Below are positions 55,118 to 64,000 of a stretch of DNA of 64,000 nucleotides, in pieces (positions within the stretch are counted from its first letter, which is position 1; every line of letters starts with the position of its first letter). The position numbers and the translations under genes are program-made. The stretch spans positions 992,001 through 1,056,000 of the forward strand of contig WWBZ02000016.1 in assembly GCA_011503125.2 (NCBI GenBank), written 5' to 3'. The stretch comes from Botryosphaeria dothidea. Lineage: Eukaryota; Ascomycota; Dothideomycetes; Botryosphaeriales; Botryosphaeriaceae. The notes beneath the pieces were generated by a model. It ran no database searches. It was not told the origin of the DNA and was given only the letters and a program-made list of their open reading frames with translations.

Positions 55118-56342
55118 TCAGCACACGTCCTCCAGCTCGGACGGGCCTCCCTCGCGCGGGCCCAGGTCGGAGCGCAGCGTGCGGTTGAACAGCTCGAGCA
55201 GCATCTGGAAGCAGATGCCGGCGATGGCCGGGTCGTAGCGGCCCTTGGACAGCTCGTCGCGGATGAAGGCGTGCTGCGCCCAGGCGACCTCGTAGAAGCT
55301 GAAGTTCACGCCGGCATCGTGCAGCGTCTTGCGGATGAGGTCGCGACCGGCCGGCGGGACGTGGGTGTCGCGTTTGCCGAAGATCTGTGAGGGAAGGGGG
55401 GTGGGTTCGTCAGTCTCAATAATCCGGAGCGGAGGGTTAGGGATGGAGGGGGCTGTTGGTTGTTTGCTCACCATGACGAGCTCGCCCTTGATGTCCTTGG
55501 CCCGCTTCAGGCTGTCGTCGCTCTTGCCCTTGCCCAGAGTCGCGCTGTGGATGTCAGTCGCGAAGTAGCAGACGGCGGCGCTGACGCGGGCGTCCAGCGC
55601 GCACCGGTACGCCAGGTGGCCGCCCAGGCACATGCCGGTGGTGCCGATGCGGCCGTTGCAGGTCGGCAGCGCCAGCAGCGCGTCGATAGCGAGGCGGGCA
55701 TCCTCATCGTAGGCGGACACCTCCTTGGCGATCTTCAACTCGTTGCCCTTGTCGGTGCCGGGCCCGTCGTAGGCAAGCGGCTCGGGGCCGACGAATTCGT
55801 GGTAGGAGGAGACTGCCGCGACGATGAAGCCCTGGCCGCTAATCTGGCGGGCGAAGCGGGAGACGGGACCGGTCACTGTGGGAGACAGGGTGTTTTAGAG
55901 TGTTGGTTCGTGGAGGTTGAGAGGATGGAGATAGGAATTGAGAATCAATTGCAAATGAACGACATGTAGAAAGGAGAAGATCGAGGTTTTACGGCAAAGG
56001 CATAGAGTGGCCTTGATTTAACTGTGAGAGCTGGCCGAAGGCTCCCAAGTCATGGAGAGAATGAAGCCGTTACGGCCCGAGCGGAGAAAAATGCAGAGCG
56101 TGGACAAGAAATCTACAGGGGTGCTGAAGAGGAACAAAACGAATCAGTCTCACCTTGATAGATTTCACTGAAAATGACAACACCTGGGAACTTGGCCTTG
56201 GGATAACCGTCAAGCTTGGGATGGAAGAAAAAGATGCCTGAGAGAGGTTAGTCGGATGTGCCGGCAACATTCAGAGCCAATGCTCACGCATATCACCACC
56301 AGCCTGGGTGGCAACATCCTGATGGGTTTCCTCGATCAACAT
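55118..56342 (-). CDS. Dienelactone-hydrolase family protein
   Basis: Four exons: 56342-56288, 56237-56154, 55875-55472 and 55384-55118, giving 269 residues. The start is MLIEETHQDVATQAGGDMR, then IFFFHPKLDG and FPGVVIFSEIYQ across the second junction. The alpha/beta-hydrolase core has the DLH nucleophile elbow GTTGMCLGGH (cysteine nucleophile), Asp in GKRDTHVPPAGRD and His in WAQHAFIRDE. The third intron (87 bases, GTGAGC..CACAG) has no stop and keeps frame; splicing joins GELVM to IFGKRD as in homologues. Family members hydrolyse lactones or esters in aromatic catabolism or detoxification. The substrate here is unknown. Convergent with SSZ1. Confidence 0.88.
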
Positions 56343-56534
56343 ATTGAATGGTGTGCGAAAGTGCTGTTTGTGTGGTGTAGAGTTGGCGGAGCCGGACGGG
56401 AGAAAGTGACGCATTCTTATCCCCACTTGCCTCAAGCGAAGTTGCCCCGCGCAGAGCCAAATCGAACCACACTCGCATCCTCCCCTCCCCGTCTCTGCTT
56501 CCAACTTATGTAAAACCGACATGGGATCCAGAGT

Positions 56535-57641
56535 TTATCCTTTTTCTCTCAATATTTCTGCTTGGTCACACGACTCCGAATTTGAACTCTGGCAATGATT
56601 TTCCTTCGGCTTTCTCCCTTTCCTGCCGCAACACGCTTCGGGCGAACCATATGTCATGCACAAACATGAAGAACACAGGTGCACCAACAATACACATTCC
56701 ACCGCAGCCAAAATTACCGTTCCCACGGAAACCCATCGCGAGACTGCTGAGAAAGCTTCCCATCTGTCTCCGGAAGCTGCGGCCATACTCTGGACGTTCA
56801 GTTCCACCTGCATGGCATTGAGGACGACGGAGAAGACGGCAAATGCGGAGAGCATGGGCGCCATATAGCGCTTCAAGTATGAGCCCCATTGCGCATCAAT
56901 GTGGTAGAAGGTCAGCCTGCCCAGGAAGAGCCGCGCGCAGATGTTGAGACGAGTCGGCCGCTGCTCACCGTAACGGTAACGAGGATTGACGGCAGCGTCT
57001 TCGAACCCGACGAAGGCTGCAATGAATTGGACAAAGCGGGCAAAAGTGATGGGCTGATCCTCAGAGGTTCGTGGCTGGGTATGAGGCGCAGTGGCTCGCT
57101 GACTGCCTTGTGGAAGTCGATTTCGCACCGAATGAGATGCGAGTATGTCCTCATGAAGCCAGTACAGGAGCGGTACAGGTCGCAGTCGGTGGCCTGAAGG
57201 TACGCCCAGAAAGCGTGAGAAAGCATGTACGAAGAAATCGGCTGAATGAAGATGCGATTAGACGAGGTGTAATTGTGGATTCTCCGCCACAATGATCTCG
57301 CGTCCTCTTGCAGCCTGGTGATGTAAGGCTGAAATGTGAAAGCTTCGGGTTGTTGAGACCTATAGGAAGCATACGGCTCGTTCAGCTGAAATCTCGTTGA
57401 AGTGCTGCCTGAGTAGGATCCTCACCAGCCATAGTCTAGGAAACAAGCCATCAAGATCTGGCGTAAGATGTTCATTCCTCAGGCATGTTCTCAGCGCCAG
57501 CTCGTCGTTGAGGCTAACTCGAGGCTGACCAGGAAGGGTGGAGTTCCTGCTGAGAGCCGATCGCGAACTAAAGGAGTTGCTCGCAATCACCAGCTCTAAT
57601 CTCTTTTCCAACTCGCTAGATGCTTTTACCAGACAGGCCAT
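56535..57641 (-). pseudogene. Fungal multi-helix membrane protein, frameshifted
   Basis: A conserved but uncharacterised fungal protein type is readable in three frames. MACLVKASSELEKRLELVIA and LTPDLDGLFPRLWLVRILLR run to a probable GTATGC..ACCAG intron near 57374-57319, then REIIVAENPQLHLV. After one frame change come RIFIQPISSYMLSHAFWAYL and GFMRTYSHLIRCEIDFHKAV, then a second frame change. The tail has PITFARFVQFIAAFVGFED, NPRYRYGEQRPTRLNI, YLKRYMAPMLSAFAVFSVVL and a second hydrophobic helix, ending in a cysteine/basic stretch. Two frame changes without splice signals suggest a pseudogene, though sequencing error cannot be excluded. No function assigned. Confidence 0.6.
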
Positions 57642-57964
57642 AACGGTATTTGGCTTGGTGTTGAGAGTGGAAACTATCTTTTGCCGTGTAATTGAAGCCT
57701 TGCGTTTCCGCCTTGCTTGGCTCAGCCACCCCGCTCAGCCTCATGCATCGTGCATGCTGATACATTCACAAATTACTGGCCCTCGCTCCGATCATACATT
57801 TATGATCCACTTCCGTACCCCAGCTCGACACAGAAATCCTTTCATGGTACCAATTATTTTCTCCACCCTGGTCCCGTGATGCAAGCATAATCAAGATGCA
57901 TATGAAACCTCCGCAAAATGGCTGGACGCGCATCTTTGGTAAGCAAGCCTTTGTTTTTCTGCAG
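57642..57964. other. Spacer before the NLR gene
   Basis: Must contain the NLR promoter and probably its first exon, for example from an ATG near 57802 or 57897. I could not choose one because phases do not resolve cleanly. Confidence 0.4.
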
Positions 57965-60900
57965 ATTCCTCATGGCTGACGTTGTACACAAAGACGTTTT
58001 CCAAGAAACTTCAGGCTTCAAGCCTTCACAGGGTATCTGCCGATAGTGGAACGGGTTCAGGACATGAGAAGAAAATCGAGTAAGGGACATTGTGACCTCA
58101 GCAGTGTAGCTATTTGCTAATCATAGTAGCATCATTGCTATCCACGGCCTCGACACCAATTCACCGCGGACATGGGTCGCATACGAAAGGGAAGGAGATC
58201 ACAGAGGGGAAGTCCGACAAGTGAACTGGCTTTGTGATGTAGACATGCTTCCTCACCGGGTTCCTGAAGCCGATATATTCACTTTTGACTACAACGCCAA
58301 ATATCACGACGAAGCACCTGTTCAGACATTACTCGGACATGCGCAAAACTTGCTCGCTCTGATTACAGAGGAGAGGAAAGAGGTACCCGTTCAATCAACC
58401 TGATCACAAAAAACTGCTTGTGCTGATAAAAACCGAAGCGGGGCACCGAGAACCGACCATTGATATTTGTCGCCTCGTGTTTCGGAGGCCTGGTACTCGC
58501 CGAAGTAAGTGGGTTGCGTTTTCCCTCGCCATTCTATTCATTGTTAATACAGACCAGGCCTTGACCCAGGCGGATTCATCTGCGAGTCCGTATAATGCAG
58601 TTCTTCGCCTGACTGTCGGCGTAGTGTTTCTCGGAACGCCTCTTCGAGGAAGCAAAGCAGCCACTGCGGCCAAGTGGCGCACCTACGTCGCTGGTATTCT
58701 TGGAAAAGAAACGTCGGACTCATTAATCCGTGACCTCGATGGTAAATCTGGCGTCCTTCAAGATCTTGTACAGAAGTTTGCAGTCCTTGCAAACAGTCAC
58801 AGGTTGCGATTGCCCGCTCTTTGTTTCTATGAGTGTCGTACCACCGAGATTTGGAGATCTGTGCTTCCGAGAACGACAGCGGACAGGTTTTCTTCAGGCT
58901 TTACCAACAACATAGTAAGCTCACCATTTATCCATAATCATGCCGGCATGCATAATAAGGGGAATACAGCTCGTGGAGCAGAGTTCTGCTTGTCTTGATG
59001 GATTCCCTCGCACAGGACTTGACGTAAGGCATGCTCTTATGAATAAGTTTCGTAGCCCGGAAGATGTAAATTTTAAGCTCGTTGCTAAGTGCATCCGCGA
59101 TTTCGCAGAAGGTGCCCAAGAACTTCTAAGCCAGAGGCTAGAACGTAAGTACTTTACGAGACACTAATTCAGCTAGGCTCTCTGAATGTGCGATAGGCTA
59201 ATTCAAGGGTGACAGAAGCCAATATCACTAAACGCTCCCTTTGGAATGATCTGGGATACTCAATCAGCAGACCCAGCGGCGGATCCCCAACAGCGAGTGC
59301 ACCTTCTAAGAATGCTCACTGGATAATAATGAGACACAGGAACACCCATTTCACCGGGAGGAAAAAGGAGGTCAAAAAGGTGATCGATGCACTGCAAAAA
59401 GGCTTTGCTGCTGAAGCAGATTCGCGAAAGTGTTTCGTGATCACAGGTATGGGAGGGCAGGGCAAAAGTGCGCTATGCCTTAAAGTAGCAGAAGACATTA
59501 GAAGGAGGTTTGTGAATGGGTTTCCCCGCAGTCATGAGAGCTTCTGCTGACACTCAATCAGTTTCTGGGGAGTCTTCTGGGTTGATGTCAGCGCTCCCTC
59601 TTTGGCACAGTCTGGCTTCGCATTGATCGCGAAAAGGCTTGGCTACTCTATTGAAGAAATAGATGAGGTCAAGTTGATCCTTGCGAATATCAAGGAGAGC
59701 TGGCTTCTGATATTGGACAATGCGGATGACCCGAATTTCGACTATTCAACCTATTTCCCTTCCGGAGACCGCGGATCAATAATTATATCATCCCGGAACG
59801 CACAATGTACTTCATCCTACAGTACCATTGGCTTTATCCACGTGGATGAGCTGAGTATGGAAGACTCCACAACCCTTCTATTCAAAGCAGCAAATACGCA
59901 TCCGGATAAGTGGTCATCGAACGCCCCTGCTGCTCAATCGATCGCAAGCTTGTTGAACTTCCACGCTCTGGCGCTCATCCAAGCGGGAGCCTACATAGCT
60001 AAGCGCGGTTGGAAGTTTGAACAGTATCCCACCGAATACGATAGACAACGTAAGAGGCTTCTTGAGTATTGGCAACCCCAGGCTCAATCCCGGTACAGAA
60101 GTGTCTATGCAACCTTCGAGGCGTCCGCCAGCGCAATGATGGCATCAAAAGATATCACTTCAATGGATGCTCTTCAGCTACTACGCATACTTGCCATGCT
60201 CCATTATAGTGTATTCCCGCAGGTGGCCTTCGAGTACGCTTGGGCAAAGTTCAGAACTATCGTCGCCGACAAAACATACTCGGAAGCTGTTGATGGCACA
60301 TCCGAGTGGCATATCAATCAGCTTCCCGAATTTCTCAGAGAATGTTTTGAAGGAGAAGTGGAACAATGGAATGACTGCCGTTATGCAGAGGCGGTCAGTC
60401 TACTGGCTTCGTTTTCCTTGATCTCACGGAGCGATTCGGGGATCTTCATGCACCCCCTTGTCCATGCATGGGCAAATGATCGTCTGACACCCAAGGAACA
60501 AATTCAGTCTTGGACCATGACGGGGTCTGTCATGATCCTTCTTGATGCTTTGATGCCTTTGAGAGCCTATGGACCAGTTCTGAAAACCTATCGGCGTCAG
60601 CTTCTGCCTCAAGTACAGTGTTTCCTTGCCAATCGCGGCGTACTCGAGCGGACCGACAGCGGTGCAGACATTGAAGAGCATCGAAAACACATCATACCGA
60701 TTCTCTTTCAATCAGCCAGATTTCTTCGACATATGGGTGAGCCCTACGATGTTTCAGAGCCTACAAAGATAGTAGAGGAGATCTTTGCCTTGGTCAAAGC
60801 TGACCGGTATGAACCATCACGAGCATTGATGCCGGTCCACGACTTCTTCGCCAGTATACTTTATGATTCAGACCGGCAAAGAGAGTGCATATCCTTGCTG

Positions 60901-62280
60901 GAAAGATGCAAGCCTTACAGGTCTATCGCAACGCCGAAAGAAATAACTGAACAATTGCGGGCTGTCCGGCTTATTGCCGCTGCACATCTCGGCGTCGGTC
61001 GGACTGAGCGCTGTATCAGGCTGCTTGAGAATGCCTTGAAAAATCAAAACGACCGCGCAGAGTACGCCAAAGAAATCAACGATATCCAAGCGTCTCTTTC
61101 CTATGCCTATTCAAACATGCAGCAATACAAAAAGGCACTATTGTTGCACGAGACCGTCGTCACAAACGCCGCAAGGATTTTCGGAGAACGAAGCAAGTTC
61201 TACTTGGGCCGACGGCGTCTGCTTGGAGCGTTGTATTGTTGCGATGGGCAGTTCGAAAGATCCATATCTGTTCTCGAAGCAACAGCAAATGAGCAAGCCA
61301 CTATCCTGGGCGACGATCATGAAGACTATCTGAGGACACTCATGGAGCTGGGCAGAACTTATCGCCTGTCAAAGCAGACAAATAAGGCCATGGGTGTGCA
61401 AGAGCGCGTCGTGCAGCAATGGAAAATAAAAGTCGGAGAGACCAACCGCTCCCGTTTGGATGCGGAAGAAGAACTGGCATTTGTCTACTTTCAGAGCAGC
61501 GACCTTGAACGAGGCTCCCAGCTCGTGGAACACGTGCTGGAAAAGCGTCCAGTATTCAACCCAGAGGATCCTGAGCCGGAGAATCTACGGTCTGCTTGGA
61601 ATCTAAGCTCTATATATAACAAGTGCGGCAGATATGACGACGCCTTCTCGGTCTCGCAGCCCACTGTTCAATTGCTGCGCGCTTCCTTATCTGAGGGAGA
61701 TCCGCATCTTCTGGGTGCCGAGTATGAGCTGGCATACTGTTTGTACAGGAGCGGTCGGTACGATGAGTCCCTGCCTATTTGGGAACATATTGTCGAAATG
61801 CGCCGGAAGAACTGTCCTACGTCGGAGCTCATTAGACTCAACTGCGAGAATAATCTAGGCTCGTGCTACTACTTCGCAGCCAGGTACAACAAAGCCCTTC
61901 CGCTTTGGGAGCATGTTGTAGGTGAGGTACAGAATACACTCCCCGAAACAGATTCCCTCCGATTAGCTGCCGAGCACAACCTAGGCCTATGTCTTCATAA
62001 TATGGATAAGTTCACAGAAGCTTTGCCGCTATGGCAGCAAGTCGTCAAGGTGAAGAGGGAAACGTTGCCCGAGCACGACAAAACCCGTCTGGAGTCGGAG
62101 GAGACATTGAGCAACTGTCTTTACAAGACTGGAAGACTGAAAGAGGCACATCGGTTGTTTAGTCACGTACTCAAGTACAGAGAGGAGAACAAAGCCACAT
62201 CGCCGGAAGACTACAAGGATACCTTGGAGTTAATTGCGGAGGTGGAGAGCGCTATGGAAGCCGAAAAAGTGAAGACCTGA
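57965..62280 (+). CDS. NLR: hydrolase-like domain, NB-ARC, TPR repeats
   Basis: Exons end and start as follows: ..58079, 58127-58382, 58451-58504, 58558-58914, 58970-59144, 59216-59507 and 59562-62280, all in phase, about 1300 residues. The true first exon is unresolved. The N-terminus is an alpha/beta-hydrolase (serine-esterase-like) domain: IIAIHGLDTNSPRTW, ASCFGGLVLAEAL, VVFLGTPLRGSKAA and SACLDGFPRTGLDVRHALMN. The nucleophile elbow has Cys where GHSLGG proteins have Ser. NB-ARC follows: FTGRKKEV, P-loop ITGMGGQGKSAL (59440-59475), RSFWGVFWVDVSAPSLAQSG, Walker B WLLILDNADD and a GRGS-like DRGSIIISSRN. The C-terminus has at least eight TPR-type repeats (ELAYCLYRSGRYDESLPIWE, NLGLCLHNMDKFTEALPLW). 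Architecture of fungal STAND sensors linked to non-self recognition; ligand unknown. Confidence 0.88.
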
Positions 62281-63476
62281 GCACTACTTCCGTTGTACAT
62301 ATGTACATACAATCAGATAGAAACACTGCATGGATGGATCAGTCCTCGCCTACTTGTTTTTTCTGTCTTTTGAAAAGCGTTAAGCAACACCCTATAGATC
62401 ACTATCCTCACGTCATGGGCGTAGTCAATTCCCATGTAAAGAAAGACCTGAATTTAACACACTCACCAATCCATCGTACAAAAGTCCCTCCATGCTCACA
62501 TGCACCGTCCCGCCTCAGCATTTAATAGTACACACTACGAGGTCCGTCTCCTCTGATCACCCATCCACCACGGAAGTCGCTCGTCACCAAAATACAGGAA
62601 AAACAGACGAAAACAAGCCAAATCAAAACGCAGCAGCTGACCATCTTCTCCCGACAGGAAGAGTACGATCCCCGCAGGTATAAGTCTCCCCTTCCACAAA
62701 ATCACTCTCAGAGAAAAAAGCGGAATTCAACAAATCTGCGCTCTGCACATACAATCACGCAAGCACGACGAAAAGACAACTGAAAACAGGAAGAGGCGAG
62801 CCCATTGAAGGGCCATAGCATCCATGGTATTTTCTCCACAACAACGCTTTGATGAGGACGAAGATGGGGCGGGGAAATAAGAAGAGGAAAAGAAAAAGGG
62901 ACCACCAAGGGGTCCGAACCAGAAATAAAGTTAAAAGCAAAAATAAGCAACCCCGACGACGGGAAAACAGTACTATCCTTGGTAAACAGAGCAGGATTCA
63001 CCAGCTCTTTCCCATGCTGGAAGCGGGAATATGACCCGAGGTATAGAGAAGAGGAAAAAGGTATCTGTGCGAAAAAAAAAACACGAAAGCGAAGTAAAAA
63101 AAAAAGAAATGCAGCAAAATAAAATCGGAGCCTGAAAAACAAACTATAGGGGTACTAGGGGCACTAAACGACTTTCGCAGAGAAACGTGGGAAAGGGAAT
63201 CATGAAATAGTGAATAGGAAACAGTGTATCAAAAAAAGAACAGTGCAACTGTTGCACATGTCCGTAACATGACGACTTGCCATAGAAGGGCATCGATGAT
63301 GAACCGATGGCCAAAACAGAAAAGAAAAGAACTAACTTAATCGATCCATCATCGCAACGTCATGCCTGCTGTATATCCATGATCATGGCCGAAAAAAAAC
63401 ATGCACTGCCCAATTGCGCTCTTAAAATCCTCACATCAGCCATGTCACCTAGCGTGCCCCGCACCTAATCGTTCCA
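62281..63476. other. Convergent 3' spacer, A-rich
   Basis: 3' regions of the NLR and of the gene at the right edge. From about 62840 to 63240 the plus strand is rich in A and G with several runs of eight or nine A. The frames that cross it are low-complexity. No gene supported. Confidence 0.5.
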
Positions 63477-64000
63477 TTAGATCATCGCCGCGCCGCCTGG
63501 GCCAGGGCCGGTAGGAGACCCGGGTTGAACGCCGTTCATCGTTGCCACTGTGGGTGTTCTAGCATCGCTATCTGCGCTACGCTTGCGCTCATGGCTGCCT
63601 TGCGAGGCTGGTGACGGTTGCTTCTGAATCTGCGCCGACGACGGTTGGTTCGCATACTGCGTGGTTGGCTGGTCATCGTCCTCGTCGTCCAAATCAAGAC
63701 GCTTGCGCCAGGAGCCGAGACTCTCGCTGAAGTCCACATGCTCGGTTGTAGGAGTACGGTCGAAGTACGAGTTCTGGCTAAGGCGGTATGCCTTGTTGGT
63801 GCTCTCCCAATGTGAGCGCAATGACTCAAGTTCAGTTGCCAGGCTGTCCAGTGCCATCGAATTGCGTGTTGCAGCAGCAGCAGCGACCTGCCCGTTCGGA
63901 GGTGTAGCGGTGCGGTCGGTAACATCTGTGGCTTGGCTGTAGATACTTTCACCAGCGATGCTATCGTGCGATCGATGATGGCTGTGCCCTTGGGTATGAC
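63477..64000 (-). CDS. C-terminal part of an unidentified protein (partial)
   Basis: The frame is open from the window edge to the stop at 63477, about 174 residues. Order: His/Ser-rich start (GHSHHRSHDSIAGESIYSQA), an alanine run, a helical segment ALDSLATELESLRSHWESTNKAYRLS, then FSESLGSWRKRLDLDDEDDDQP, and a Gln/Ser/Pro-rich disordered tail with a KRSADSD basic patch. The helix plus SWRKRLDLDDED block looks conserved but I cannot name the family. The 5' part is off-window. Confidence 0.65.
   Translation of the reverse strand, partial: HTQGHSHHRSHDSIAGESIYSQATDVTDRTATPPNGQVAAAAATRNSMALDSLATELESLRSHWESTNKAYRLSQNSYFDRTPTTEHVDFSESLGSWRKRLDLDDEDDDQPTTQYANQPSSAQIQKQPSPASQGSHERKRSADSDARTPTVATMNGVQPGSPTGPGPGGAAMI

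Noticed and set aside
1..64000. CRISPR arrays, bacterial operons, riboswitches
   Set aside because: None seen. The introns and gene families are eukaryotic, and the only regular repeats are LTRs, short tandem units and low-complexity coding repeats.

Overview
The window is nuclear DNA of a filamentous ascomycete (Pezizomycotina). The support is short introns of about 50-60 bases with GT..AG ends and CTAAC/TACTAAC-like branch sites, HET-domain and NLR-type genes, a Tad-like LINE, and heavy C-to-T / G-to-A decay at CA and TG dinucleotides (repeat-induced point mutation, RIP) confined to transposons. I cannot name the class or species from sequence alone.

Left third (1-24.7 kb): a nested transposon block built on two decayed paralogous minus-strand genes of the fungal NLR-like/ankyrin kind. 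Target-site duplications give the order of events. Bases 1-8708 hold an old gypsy-type LTR, entered by a 148-bp TGTTGG-family solo LTR (TSD AAAAC), which was in turn entered by a full-length 8.0-kb chromodomain gypsy element on the minus strand (TSD CACGT). A 250-bp solo LTR (TSD CGAAG) sits in that element's 3' LTR. The end of a RIP-destroyed LINE copy lies at 1-258. At 9740-20023 a copia element (165-bp LTRs, TSD GTAAA, half-tRNA-iMet primer site) splits NLR-like gene 1. The copia is itself split by a full-length LINE (13764-18889, 15-bp TSD). NLR-like gene 2 (21190-23962) carries one TGTTGG-family solo LTR in its body and another just upstream, in its own orientation.

Middle (24.7-44 kb): a Gemin2-family snRNP assembly gene, an F-box gene, a large secreted GPI-type serine-rich protein, a HET-domain gene, a cytochrome P450 relic, a GH20 beta-N-acetylhexosaminidase and mitochondrial RSM22.

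Right (45-57 kb): a housekeeping cluster: casein kinase 1, a four-exon ATP synthase subunit j gene of only 55 codons, SPC19 (DASH complex), RRP40 (exosome), SSZ1 (ribosome-associated Hsp70) and a dienelactone-hydrolase family gene. ATP18/SPC19 and RRP40/SSZ1 are divergent pairs sharing short intergenic regions.

Right end (56.5-64 kb): a frameshifted membrane-protein pseudogene, an apparently intact NLR (alpha/beta-hydrolase-like domain, NB-ARC, TPR) whose hydrolase nucleophile position reads Cys instead of Ser, and the C-terminal part of an unidentified gene running off the edge. The HET gene, the intact NLR and the two decayed NLR-like genes make this a region rich in non-self-recognition-type genes. 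The least expected item is an intron-containing antisense ORF inside the gypsy element, tail-to-tail with pol.
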